Assembly (NCBI GenBank): GCA_039090855.1
Contig: CM076995.1
Coordinates: 122,152,270 to 122,216,269 of the forward strand
DNA length: 64,000 bases
Direction of reading: 5' to 3'
DNA from: Macrothele yani
Taxonomy: Eukaryota > Arthropoda > Arachnida > Araneae > Macrothelidae
Shown one piece after another: positions 20,919 through 30,747 of the stretch (the first letter of the stretch is position 1; the number at the start of each line of letters is the position of its first letter). Below the pieces are notes generated by a model, which saw only the letters and a list, made by a program, of their open reading frames with translations, was not told the origin of the DNA and did not search any database. The translations under genes were made by a program, and so were the position numbers.

Positions 20919-22322
20919 CACTGACGGAAAAAAATTCCCAACACCAAGAAGGGGTTGTGTTAGATAAACGACAGTTGACAGGCGGTGAGAGTACATCTGT
21001 AAGATGACGTCTATGCAAATTTCGCGCTCGTCGCATATGTGTGGCGCTAGCAGCGCCCCTCGGAACATGCAAAGCAGGTTTGCTGTAAATACGCGCTGTA
21101 ACGTTTGTGAGCGTTAGTTATCGTTGAGATTCGACGTAGGGTGTTGATGCTGGTCAAGAATGCCTTTAAGAAGACGAAGAAGCCATTATCAACAGCTCAC
21201 GGAGTTTGAACGAGGTCGTGCAATAGGGCTACGAGAAGGTGGATTTTCTTTCCGCAATATTGAAGAACGACTTGGCAGGAATGTAGCCACTGTGCATGAT
21301 TGTTGGCAGCGGTGGTCTTCCCTCTCAGTAGTGCCAGCCACGTAGCACTACTGAGAGGGAAGACCGCAGTGTACGGCGTATGGCCATGGCGCATCGTACC
21401 GCGTCTGCGGTAGCAATTCAAGCTGCAGTTGCCACCACAGTGACACAACGAACTGTTACAAATCGGTTACTTGAAGGACAGCTCCGAGCCAGACGCCCTG
21501 TAGCGTGCATTCCACTTACTCCAAACCACCAAACCACTTACTCCAAACCTCAAGCTAGAGCTCATTGGAGGACGGAGTGGAGATCTGTTGTGTTTTCTGA
21601 TGAAAGCCGGTTCTGCCTGGGTGCCAGTGATGGCCGTGTGTTGGTTAGAAGGAGGCCAGGTGAGCGCCCGCAACCAACCTGTCCTCGGCCGAGACACACT
21701 GGACCCACACCTGGAGTTATGGTCTGGGGAGCAATTTTCTATGACAGCAGGAGCACTCTCGTGGTTATCCCACGCAACCTGACGGCACAGCTGCACGTCG
21801 GTCTGGTGATTCAACCTGTTGTGCTGCCATTCATGAGCAGCATTCCAGGGAGTGTTTTGCAACAGGATAACGCTCGCTCGCATACCGCTGTTGTAACCCA
21901 ACATGCTCTACAGAGTGTCGACATGTTGCCGTGGCCTGCTAGATCACCAGATCTTTCTCCAATCGAGCACGTATGGGACATCATTGGACGCCAACTCCAG
22001 CGTCACCCCCAATCAGCATTAGCCGTCCCTGTATTGACCGACCAAGTGCAACAGGCATGGAACTCCATCCCACAAACTGACATCCAGCACTTGTACGACA
22101 CAATGCATGAACGTTTGCGTGCTTGCATTCAACATTCTGGCGGTTACACCGGTTATTAATGTACCAGCATTTCACATTTAAAATGGCTCTTCTCGCGCTT
22201 ACAATAAGCTGTCATCTTGAAACCTTAATCGATTAAATATGTTACCTATACAAATGTATTGCCGCCATTCAATTCCTCTACAACTATTTTTTCGTGGTGT
22301 TGGGATTTTTTTTCCGTCAGTG
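20919..22322 (+). mobile_element. Tc1-like DNA transposon, nearly complete
   Basis: The left end CACTGACGGAAAAAAATTCC (20919) and the right end (to 22322) are nearly perfect inverted repeats of about 27 bases. TA flanks lie at 20917-20918 and 22323-22324. Length is 1,404 bp, normal for Tc1. It is one of the least decayed DNA transposons here, disabled by a local rearrangement within the gene. Confidence 0.95.
21160..22159 (+). pseudogene. Tc1-like transposase, disabled by a fold-back mutation
   Basis: It starts at the ATG at 21160 (MPLRRRRSHYQQLTEFERGR), an N-terminal helix-turn-helix with RNIEERLGRNVATVHDCWQR. The frame is lost at 21314-21365, where a 21-base inverted copy created a hairpin. 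Reading resumes in another frame with TTEREDRSV and continues open to TAA at 22159. The catalytic triad is intact: VVFSDESRF (about 21589-21615), LQQDNARSH (about 21859-21885) and SPIEHVWD (about 21957-21980), a DD34E layout. GVMVWGAIFYDSRS sits between the first two. A small direct duplication near 21513-21553 (CACTTACTCCAAACC twice) adds a second local change. Total about 333 codons, the usual length. Confidence 0.9.
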
Positions 22323-22324
22323 TA

Positions 22325-22589
22325 TATACATATTTGAGGAAATGGTGACTTTTCAAACTCAAATTATCAATTTACCTAAAAAAATTGACAATGTTTTTTT
22401 GCTATTAAAAATATACATAACGTATCGTGTTTCTGGTTCACCAAACGGTAAAAGGAGGTTTGCTGAACATGCAGTTTTACATCTGAAGTCGATCGGTCCT
22501 ATAGTTTTTGAAATTTCATGCCAACCATTCGCGAAAAAACTGTTTCGAGAAAAACACATTTAAAGTTTCAAGTACAGTTTACGGAGGCA
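22325..22589. other. flank of the next relic, non-coding
   Basis: AT-rich, no product recognised. It may be 3' flank of the minus-strand relic at 22590-23110. Confidence 0.35.
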
Positions 22590-23110
22590 TATCGAGTACT
22601 TACAGTATTTTGCTGCTAATCTGCTATACCAGAGCCATACAGTGTTCCTTCTTCTGCTTCGTAGAACTCGTTTAGAGGCATTTTCTTGCTTCTACGGCTG
22701 GTACGAGCCTTTTTTGTAGTCTCGAGGCTGCGTCTCGACGATCTTTACAGACGCTGTTGGTCCCGCGCGTTGTCAAATATCTTCGTTTGCTCGCAAATAA
22801 CGATCCCTATCGTTGTCATCATTTTCAGGACCGCAAAAACTTCATTAAAAATGCCTGCTGCTACATAAGCTGCCATTTCGATGGTTTTTGAGCCACAGTA
22901 AAGATGTATGGGAGCGAACCGCCAAAGAGTAGAATTGAAACTTTCGTTGTTTTGAGCGACACCACCCAAACACCTTTCCAGCAACTCTCTTGAGGACAAA
23001 TCGTTGGAAATTGGCTTCATAGCATTTTCAACATCTATATGAAGTGGCGGTTCGTGACTGAATTCTTCCAGAGTTTTCTCTCTGTGACCCCGCTGGACAT
23101 TAATAGATTA
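22590..23110 (-). pseudogene. mutator-like transposase-type protein, C-terminal fragment
   Basis: The minus-strand frame is open from about 23110 to 22745 and continues with changes to about 22590. It contains RELLERCLGGVAQNNESFN, then STLWRFAPIHLYCG and IEMAAYVAAGIFNE. The pattern C-x-G-x-xQN-x-NE(S/A)FN followed by a (V/Y)DAV.FN-like helix is characteristic of the C-terminal region of arthropod proteins annotated as mutator-like transposase-domain proteins (from memory, not searched). The tail EEGTLYGSGIAD also fits. Only the last third is present; no ends or start were found. Alternative: a captured fragment within another element. Confidence 0.5.
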
Positions 23111-23940
23111 TAACTTGGCCAATTTTGCGAATTTCCACTTGAAATTTGGTACACATATTCTTAAGACTTGAAATAACAAACTAACGTATAAACAAAAAAT
23201 CGATTTCTTTCACAAAAAAAAAAAAAAAAAAAATGAGAATCAATCCTTAAATTAAATATGAAATCAACAGGGAAGTAGCTCATTTTTTGAATTCTCTTCA
23301 ATTATTGAAAATCAAAAGGCATGGGTTTCCAGAGCCCGGTATTCATTTCCCAAATTTGTGTAACAAGTAAAAAATATATCCTTTTTTTGTTTTTTTTTCC
23401 TGCGGGGTGTTTACCTTCTGTCACAATGGGCAAGAATATATTTGATAGTTTAGAATTCATATGCAATTTTTCATTTTGTATGTGATAAAGGCATCAAAAG
23501 CAAAAAAAAAAAAAAAAAAAATTACACAGAAAAAAAAAGCAATAAATTATTGCCTTGATCCTTTCTTCGTGAATTTAGTAATGGAAAAATCAACTAACAG
23601 CGTTACATGTATAACATTTAAAACAGATACGTTTTATTACAACAATTATTTATCTTAATTATTTAAATATGTATTGCACATGGTTCAACCAAAAGTAAAA
23701 GCTGAGATATATTTCTGACTTTCCTATTTTCATGTTTAGGAACAAAACGTTTTACGTAAAAGTTTAGGGTCTTTCCATCTGAAATCAGGCAGGAATATCC
23801 TACATGAAATCATACCAAATTTTGGTGGAATGTAACATAACCTCTCAGATTTTATTTACATCTCAGTTTTTAAGATCTTTCTCTGCAAAGCAGCAGTCAA
23901 AATAATTTCTACCTAACATAAAAAAATAGGAATTTCATTT
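23111..23940. other. AT-rich intergenic DNA with A/T homopolymers
   Basis: A runs at 23214-23233 and 23502-23520; no coding blocks recognised. Confidence 0.5.
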
Positions 23941-24014
23941 TTTATTTTATATGTATTCATCATTTCTTTCTTTTCTTATAAAGAGAAAGAAATGATGAAT
24001 ACATATAAAATAAA
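23941..24014. repeat. 33-bp-arm hairpin
   Basis: TTTATTTTATATGTATTCAT continuing through CATTTCTTTC (23941-23973) is inverted at 23981-24014 with one mismatch and a loop of about seven bases. The arms are almost identical despite AT-rich neighbours that are not, so the duplication looks recent. Confidence 0.9.
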
Positions 24015-24115
24015 AATGGAACAAAATCTAAGAATCTCCCTTTTTAATTTTTTTCCCTCTAAGGAGCACAGTTTTCCTAAAAAGGGAAAATTCCCCTGAA
24101 AGTGGAAGCTCTGCT

Positions 24116-25322
24116 TGTAACATATATAATAAGTCAATATTTGGCAGAAATTACCTTTATGGATGGGATTTTGTCTACACCTCCATTCACCCTAAAAGTG
24201 AACTATTAGTAAAGGCGGTAGCGCCTTATCACAACTCGTCGTGGAACGTAAGAACGGTATCCATCCGCGATAATGTGCTCTTCTACTGTTTCCTTTCTGA
24301 TCCCCCCCCCCCCACCCACACATCTCGCTAGCAGTGGGTATTGTGAGTGGGGGTCTAGGGAGGCCGAACTGCTTCCCCTACTGCCTGTCTAAGTAACGCA
24401 CCCTTCGAGTTTCCCCGATTGTCAATTTATTGTCTCTGTGTTGCTAATGTTGGGAGAGGTCTTCCACCCCTTCCCCCTGTCCGAGTTGTATCCCAAGTGG
24501 GTAGAAATAGCCGAAAGTGCAAAGCTTTTGACTCAGCAACTTCTCACAAAAAATTTATTTCTAAAGGCGCTTTAACTTCTGCAATTTTTTTTTTAGATAG
24601 CAATTTTGTCTGATATACTGTTGAGCAAACAAAAATTGATTCTAAGCAATAATTCTACTGCTTTTCGCTCTAAATGCTAGGGACTATTTTTCGTAGCGGA
24701 GGTAGCTGTTTCGTACCCTTCACAGTGGTACACTCTTAGGTTGACTAGGAGTATAGGCCTTTACATGACCCCCTTTGCGGACTCTACAGAGTTTATACCT
24801 GGTGGTCAATTCTTGCCACGTGTTTTCTAAGACTCACGCTTACGGCCACCGGAGTTTGGGTTCATAGTGGATCCCATTTCTTCAAATGTGCGATACCAAC
24901 ACCCTATGCTCTCATACCTAGGCGCCTTCCTGACCCCTTAAGTACGACGAAACCCTCGTTGAACAGACGTAATACTTTCAAACTTTGCATACCACAGGAC
25001 ACAATTTGTGCGTTGTTGAATGGTCGCTGCTATTTTCACTTTCGCCACGATGCTCACTAAAACGCATCAAAGTCCCCACTTTCCTCGCCGTTCTTGCGCG
25101 TGCGCACGAAATTCCCATCCTTCTTCGCCCTTCGAGCAAACGTTGACCTACGTATTTCAGCGTTCGCACAAATCACTCTGCAGATGTTCGAAAACACTAG
25201 GCAAGAGTTGAGCACCCGGAATTAACTCTACGAGGTCCGCAAAGGGAGTCATATAGAGACCTAGACAAACTTCCATCCATAAAGGTAATTTCTGCCAAAC
25301 ATTGATTTATTATATCTGTTGA
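24116..25322. mobile_element. inverted-repeat element, non-autonomous, class unknown
   Basis: Outer arms are at 24128-24172 and 25268-25312 (shared GGCAGAAATTACCTTTATGG and AATAAGTCAATATT / AATAAATCAATGTT). An inner arm pair is at about 24750-24835 and 25175-25262 (CCCTTTGCGGAC, AGAGTTTATACC / AGAGTTAATTCC, CTAGTGTTTTC-like). On the right the two arm segments are contiguous; on the left they are separated by about 570 bp, so an insertion or expansion split the left arm. The interior is GC-richer than its flanks but has no recognised protein. No clear target duplication. Confidence 0.6.
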
Positions 25323-25514
25323 GAGCTATACCACAGGATTTTTAAATTAACTCTACCCAAACGGATCACCCTGTAATTCTTCAGATTAATTTAAAGTAAT
25401 TAATAATATCCGTATAATTGAAAAACGTGGAAACATATGGAAAGACAGTGTACATATTGCCGTCAACTATATTCGGCAGTGTTTATATAGCCTTCACTGA
25501 GCCACCGGTGCTTC

Positions 25515-25730
25515 CTGCCCGCCCCGGAGGAGCAGTGGTCTAAGCAGTAGCTTTCGATTATTTGTCCGAGATGGGTCCAGGTTTGAATCCCTGTGAGGCA
25601 TGGATGTTTTGTTTGTTTAACGGAACTGGTTCTCTCCCATCCCTGGTACCAGTGGCTCTAAATTAAGGACGGGCGATTGGTTACCGCCCATCGAATTCCT
25701 CAAGATGATCGTTAAACCCACAAACTAAAA
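25515..25730 (+). mobile_element. tRNA-derived SINE, common family
   Basis: Head GCCCCGGAGGAGCAGTGGTC, B box GGTTTGAATCC (mutated), body ATGGATGTTTTG, CCCTGGTACCAGTGGCTC and GGACGGGCGA, 3' ATCGTTAAACCC. A moderately old, full-length copy. Confidence 0.85.
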
Positions 25731-25755
25731 CACTGTTACCTGCTTGTGGGTACTA

Positions 25756-26929
25756 CACGGTCGAGTCACATTATTGTGACCACCAGCTAATATCCAGAGT
25801 AACCGCCGTGTGCAGCGCGGACAACAGCTAGACGGGCCGGGAGTGACTCAGTAAGGTGCTAGAAGGTGTTCATAGGTATGTGAAGCCATGATAACTGCAG
25901 TGCATCTGACAGCTGCTGGAGGGTGCGTGGTGGAGAATCCATAGAGCGAACAACACGATCGAGGTGGTCTCACAGATGCTGAATTGGGTTTAAGTCTAGG
26001 GAATTAGGAGGCCAGGTAAGTACTTCGAAGTCTTCATCGTGCTCTTCCAACCACTAACAACTCGCATTGTCGTGCTGGAAGATCCCATCCACCCCAGGGA
26101 AGACAATCAGCATGTATGGGTGTACGTGGTCTACAAGGATGGATTCATAACGAATTCGGTCCATAGTGCCTTCCACAGGTATGAGTGGATGCCACGAAAA
26201 TATTCCCTAGACCACAATGCTGCCCCCACCAGCTAGTGTTCTGCTAGCAATGGTTGAAGAGTGTTCGTTCTCCGATGTTTCCCGCCTTATACGCTATCGT
26301 CCATCCGTTTGATGAAGCAGAAAGCGTGACTCATCGGAGAAAGCAATTCTTTGCCAATCAGCGGAGGTCCAATACGGATACTGCCATGCAAATGTAAGCC
26401 TTTTCTGCAGATGCATCTTCGTTAGTATAGGTACAGTCACCATCCGTCTGCATAGGAGCCCCATACGCAGAAGGGTTCGTTGAACTGTCGTTTTAGCCCC
26501 ACTTCCTGTAGCCCCCTGGTTCATTCGGCCAGAGATTTGCTTCACGGTAGCTTGTCGATCGGCCCTCACGCACCTTCGTAGCCGACGTTCACGTCTCACA
26601 TCAGTGGCACGTGGTGCCCCGCAGTTTCCACGTCGCACATTCGAAATGGTGCTTTTTCTCCAATCACGATACACTTTAACCACAGCAGCATGCGAACAGT
26701 TCACAAACTGCGCTGTTTCAGAAATACTCTACCCTTGGGCTGAAAGCCGACAATCATGCCTTTTTTGCAAATCTGATAAATTTCTCCTTTTATCCATGAC
26801 AACAACGAGTGATATGTTTTCAGATTGCCTACAGCACACCTTATATACCCACTAAGTGCTTTCTTTCATTGCTCACGCGCTGTTGACGTCAAAAGTAGTA
26901 GGCGGTCACAGTAATGTGACTCGACTGTT
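25756..26929 (-). mobile_element. Tc1-like DNA transposon
   Basis: Left end CACGGTCGAGTCACATTATT (25756) and right-end complement AACAGTCGAGTCACATTACT (26929 inward), with inverted repeats of about 27 bases. TA flanks lie at 25754-25755 and 26930-26931. Length is 1,174 bp, so part of the interior is missing relative to the usual 1.6 kb or less. The coding strand is minus. Its transposase wording (DNA-xx-WLEEHDEDF) is akin to the 5851-7710 element. Confidence 0.9.
25830..26704 (-). pseudogene. Tc1-like transposase pseudogene, catalytic Glu replaced
   Basis: At 26294-26704 one open minus-strand frame gives the DNA-binding and first catalytic region: VKQISGRMNQGATGSGAKTT, LRMGLLCRRMV, WQRIAFSDESRFLLHQTDGR (first Asp kept). 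Further on (26230-25930), after frame changes, come IFQHDNAS (second Asp kept), WLEEHDEDFEVLTWPPNSLD and LNPIQHL. The last carries CAG where the family has GAG, so the catalytic Glu reads Gln. The C-terminal RAKGGPTR-type end is not recognisable. Confidence 0.8.
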
Positions 26930-26954
26930 TATACAGCCGTAGTCATGAATCTTT

Positions 26955-27105
26955 TGTACAGTGTTGCGGAGGCCACGTAGGCAGGCGAGTAGTCACAAAC
27001 GCTGGCTCTGCCTCATTCCTGGAAGCACAGGCTCTAAAATAGAAGAAGGCGACTGCTTACAGCCCCAAAAGTTACACATAACAGTCGTTAAACCTCGAAA
27101 AAAAA
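26955..27105 (+). mobile_element. SINE fragment, common family, diverged
   Basis: Recognisable pieces only: a GGAGGCCACGTAGGCAGGCG head-like start, CTGGCTCTGCCTCATTCCTG, GGCGACTGCTTACAGCCCC and GTCGTTAAACCTCGA with an A run. The tRNA B box is deleted. Confidence 0.6.
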
Positions 27106-27109
27106 TTGT

Positions 27110-28215
27110 TGCAGAACTTTTCGAACGCTGTTTCTTTTTAATTAAAGGGCATGCTCATTATACCCGAGAAGCCTTTCTGTAGCGTCTTCGCTGTCGTAAT
27201 GTCTCAGGCTACGAAGTTTATTCACGCTCTTTTCCTCATTATAAGGACGACACAGGTTTACAGATGTTACGGCATCATACAGAGGTAAAATTGACCTACC
27301 TTTGACCTGCAAATGACCATCTCTCTCCATCACAATTAGCATCGTAAATACTGCTTTTGTGACACGTTGAACATGAGGCGAAATTATATTTCTTCTTATT
27401 TTACGATTATTATTATTATGAATAATGACACAGTTGACTTATATTAGTGATTGCGTCAGAGGGCAATCTGTCTTGGTTTCTGGGGTTTCATTTTCAGTAG
27501 TATGGCTCATTATTTGTACGTCAGTTTCGAAATTTGTGTTCGGTGTCTACGGAATCACTTAAATTAATATGCATACACCGCATAAGCTTCTTAATTGCAT
27601 GTAACCAAACATTTATATCCAGGATTTTATTTTGATTGATGAGCCTAAAAGTAACAGCTACTGTAGTCCGGACGGAATCACAAAATTTTCAAAGGGAAGC
27701 GTGTCATTAAATGCAGTGTTTTGAACGAATTTAAGTTAAGGATAAGAGTGTTCACGGTTGTTTACAGAACAGCATAGGTTTAACGGTAATTTTCGGGTGA
27801 GACACTTTTCAGCACCTGATTTCTTGCTTATAGTAAATTGGCGTTCTTCACGAGAACGCACTAAGTGGAACTTGCGAATTTTAAAAACTTTTCTTTTTTC
27901 AGAACTAGATACGTTTTTTGAGTTTTTCAGTTCCCCTTTTAAAGATCTCTGGGCATTTGATCTACTAGTAAACGTAAAAAAAGGTTTTAGTCCGTTTATT
28001 ATTGCGTATTTTCCCTCAAAAGGAAACTGAACATTATAATTTTGAGGTATGACAGCTATTATTCTGTAGCCTTAGACAAAGAGTGACTCCCTAATAGCAT
28101 TTTTGAATGAAAATCGTGTATGGTATTTAATCGATGAAATATCAGTTTTCTCTCAGATTTGAATAGCATATTTTTTTCTGAATTTCAGTAAATCACAATT
28201 GAAAAATCGCATATA
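27110..28215. other. intergenic DNA, nothing recognised
   Basis: Open frames of 60-90 codons exist but none shows a known family pattern. Low-complexity ATT repeats near 27405. Confidence 0.45.
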
Positions 28216-28257
28216 AATTATCAAACAAAAGTCATCGCTCTTTCCACGCTTATAAGT

Positions 28258-28363
28258 GAGTCACGGAAAATTTTTCATCAGCCGCCATCGAGAATTGAAC
28301 CCAGGGTCTTCCAGTTACGCGCCAGACATGCTACCACTGCTCCACGGCGGCCTCGAATTCTCT
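28258..28363 (-). mobile_element. tRNA-derived SINE, family 2, minus copy
   Basis: The minus strand reads a tRNA-like head GCCGCCGTGGAGCAGTGGTA with B box GGGTTCAATTCTCG. It forms a long inverted repeat with the plus copy at 28540-28645. A tRNA reading fails at the anticodon loop (no T33), so it is called SINE, not a gene. Confidence 0.65.
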
Positions 28364-28539
28364 AGACTGACTTCTGTTTGATGTTCCTAGTCCACGTCAA
28401 TTGTGTGTATTAATTATTCATTCGCCTCCTAGTTATTTGTTCAGTTGCTGCTTTCCATCTTTGGTGAATCCCGAACATTGTGCGGGGCTCAAAGAAGCAA
28501 CCTGCCAAGTGGTTTGGCAGTTAGTCGTATGTGAATCTG

Positions 28540-28645
28540 GAGAATTCGAGGCCGCTGTGGTGCAGTGGTAGCATGTCCGGCGCGTGACTGGAAGACTATG
28601 GGTTCGATTCCCGGTGGCGGTCGATGATAATTTTTCCGTGACTCT
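28540..28645 (+). mobile_element. tRNA-derived SINE, family 2, plus copy
   Basis: GCCGCTGTGGTGCAGTGGTA with B box GGGTTCGATTCCCGG; a seven-base acceptor-like pairing with TGGCGGT is possible using G-T pairs. The arm match to 28258-28363 is high. It continues directly into the family 3 unit. Confidence 0.65.
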
Positions 28646-28647
28646 AT

Positions 28648-28828
28648 ATCGAAGTAAATTTCTCCGTCATTTCTGTTCACGCCAGGATTCGAACCCGGAT
28701 CCCCTCATTCCGGAATAAGTCACTCTACCAATTGAGCTACGGGGACGTTTTATTCTGATTCCTATCGGCCTTTATGTCGTGTGCGTCCTTCTGGCAGGTA
28801 CGTCACATCTCCTGGTACGTTACATCAT
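28648..28828 (-). mobile_element. tRNA-derived SINE, family 3, copy 1
   Basis: The minus strand shows GTCCCCGTAGCTCAATTGGT (A box) and GATCCGGGTTCGAATCCTGG (B box), a Lys/Ile/Arg-type tRNA head. The other side holds ATGTCGTGTGCGTCCTTCTG and GGTACGTCACATCTCCTGG. The acceptor ends do not pair, so it is not a functional tRNA gene. Repeated at 28976-29152. Confidence 0.75.
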
Positions 28829-28975
28829 CTCCCCCTTATTTTTTTTTTTTTTTTTTTTTTGAAGTGCTGGAGAAAGGATTCTCTTATTTTTCCTATCTCG
28901 CGGTGTGGAAAGAACATCACACCAATGCGAGATTTCGAACGGTCGGGTCATCCGGATAGTTCGGGCGCCATTATA

Positions 28976-29152
28976 ACGAAGTAAATTTCTCCGTCATTTT
29001 TGGTCTACGCCGGGATTCGAAACCGAGTCCGCTTATTCCGGAACAAGTCGCTCTACCAACTGAGCTACGCAGACGTTTATTCTGATTGCTATCTGCCTTT
29101 ATGTCGTGTGCGTCCTTCTGGCAGGTACGTCACATCTCCTGGTACGCTACAA
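28976..29152 (-). mobile_element. tRNA-derived SINE, family 3, copy 2
   Basis: A direct repeat of 28648-28828 with scattered substitutions (GGATTCGAAACCGAG B-box complement, mutated). Between the copies is a T run (28837-28860) and TCTCGCGGTGTGGAAAGAAC with an inverted partner ACACCAATGCGAGA, a small hairpin. Confidence 0.75.
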
Positions 29153-29261
29153 CTCATTTATAAACGTTGAAAGAGCGATGAATCCTGTTTGATGTTTTTA
29201 GACCACGTCAATCGTGTGTGTTAATTAACGCATATAAGTTAATGAGTACATGGTGGTGCTC

Positions 29262-29420
29262 GCCCCGATGGCGCAGTGATCTAAGACTCCGGTGAGGCAC
29301 GGATGTTGTGTTTGTCTTAGGCACTGGCTCTCTCCCTTCCCTGGAACCAGTGGCCCTAAATTAGGGACGGGCGACTACCCATTGACTTGCTCACAGTGGT
29401 CGTTAATCCCCCAACAAAAA
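29262..29420 (+). mobile_element. tRNA-derived SINE, common family, head-deleted
   Basis: CGCCCCGATGGCGCAGTGAT is followed directly by CCGGTGAGGCACGGATG, so about 50 bases with the B box are gone. The body is otherwise close to consensus, including GGAACCAGTGGCCC and CAGTGGTCGTTAA, with an A tail. Confidence 0.85.
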
Positions 29421-29473
29421 AAAATGAGTATGTGAACTTTAGGCTCATCTGTAATCATCTTTGAACAACCGTA

Positions 29474-30747
29474 CAGGGTGGGTACGGTATTTGAGGACAA
29501 ATGTGATTATTTACTAAAACAACTATATCTGTTCAAAAACCAAATATATGCGCATGAAAATTGATACACATATTCTCACATACCTTTATTACAGGTTTAT
29601 TCTATGTAACCGCCCTCATTCCTCAGCTTCAATGCCTGCTTCAATACGGGACCGGAAGCGTTGACATGCCCGAATCAAGTGGTCCTTATTCATTTCAGAC
29701 ATTATCCAGACAATGGCGGCCTTCAGTGAATCTTTAATATTGTGGGGATGTTGATTAATCTCTCTTTCAAGAAGGACCCACACGTAGTAGTCCAGAGGAT
29801 TTTTATCTGGGCAGTTTGGAGTCCACATGTAGGGTGTAATGTGATCGTAAAGATTGTCCACCATCCATTCTTGGGTCCTCTGAACTTTGTGAGCAGGTGC
29901 GGAGTCCTTCGGAAATACGTATGACCTACCATTGCTTACTCTTTCTATTCAGGGCTTGGCAACTGTTTCCAGCACCTCAATGTAGCCAGCAGCATTAACT
30001 CCACAACCCTGCGAAAAGAAGTGAGGTGGCATGATGTGTCCTTTGTTCCTTCGCTACTGAAACTATCACAGTTGCAGGAAACTTGGTGTGCATAACTCTG
30101 GCGACATCAGAAGGATCTGCACATAACCACATGTCATTTCTGCTGTTAAACTTTTGATCCTGGTCGAAGTTTATCTCATCAGAGAAAAACCAGAGAATGG
30201 CATGTTCTTCAGGGTGTTTAATCTTTTTGAGACAGACGCTTTGCTGGGATCAGGCGATATTCCTGTGTCTTCGCAGACATGAATTAAACTCTCTTCATCA
30301 CATACGACTTATATCGAATATCGTCATGCACCACAGTTCTGATAGTGCCCTCTGACACCTGGAGATCTGTAGCAATGGCCCTCATTGACTGTCGGGGGTT
30401 ACCATCGATAATATTCTGAACATATATAAACTGTGGTGTCCTGATTGTGTCAGAACGCTAAGAACGCTTTTAACGCTTTAATACAGGTGTAACAGTCCCG
30501 CCAGATGCTTCCAACTACTTCAGAACTTTATGAACCAGTAACCTGGCAACATTAAAAAACGTTGCAATCTCTAAATCGCTGTAGTTTACGCATAAGACAA
30601 TAATAACCGTGTGCCTCTTCATTTCTTGTATCACCTTATAATCCGCCATGTGGTATCAGAAACAAAACAAAAAGGCAGTTAGTTAATTTAGTTTGATGGA
30701 CACAACAGGTTAAAAATGACATGTACTAAAATACCTTACGCACCCTG
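29474..30747 (-). mobile_element. mariner of the D37D type (MLE/rosa-like), decayed
   Basis: Left end CAGGGTGGGTACGGTATTTG (29474) and right-end complement CAGGGTGCGTAAGGTATTTT (30747 inward). TA flanks lie at 29472-29473 and 30748-30749. Length is 1,274 bp. The ends and protein differ from the Tc1 elements nearby. It is inserted immediately upstream of the coding start of another mariner, whose frame begins just after its right end. Confidence 0.9.
29616..30640 (-). pseudogene. D37D mariner transposase pseudogene
   Basis: The minus strand from 30640 downwards shows a degraded N-terminal HTH. Near 30420-30300 is a block like NPRQSMRAIATDLQVSEGTI. Near 30170-30120 a first-Asp-like FFSDEINFDQDQ is followed by SRNDMWLCADPSDV. 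From 29864 to 29616 is an open block HITPYMWTPNCPDKNPLDYY, then VWVLLEREINQHPHN, DSLKAAI and LIRACQRFRSRIEAGI. PDKNPLDYYVW is the diagnostic third-Asp region of D37D mariners and the Asp is retained. Multiple stops and frame changes. Confidence 0.8.

Larger units (their letters stand above)
28220..29194. mobile_element. foldback segment with ~43-bp inverted ends containing tRNA-like repeats
   Basis: 28220-28262 (ATCAAACAAAAGTCATCGCT, then CTTTCCACGC and TTATAAGTGAG) is inverted at 29152-29194. Just inside, a tRNA-like unit is itself present in both orientations. The interior also holds two direct copies of another tRNA-like repeat. The words CTGTTTGATGTT and CCACGTCAATTGTGTGT recur at 28374 and 29186 in the same orientation. 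The complex could be a foldback transposon or stacked SINE insertions; it has no coding capacity. Confidence 0.55.

Noticed and set aside
23214..23233. Poly(A) tail of a processed gene copy
   Set aside because: No recognisable gene sequence upstream and no flanking duplication.
27142..27342. Possible host exon on the minus strand
   Set aside because: The frame is open for 66 codons with balanced composition, but I recognise no family or convincing splice context.
28540..28740. Functional tRNA genes
   Set aside because: A and B boxes are present, but the anticodon loop lacks T33 or the acceptor stem does not pair, and the sequences recur with SINE bodies.
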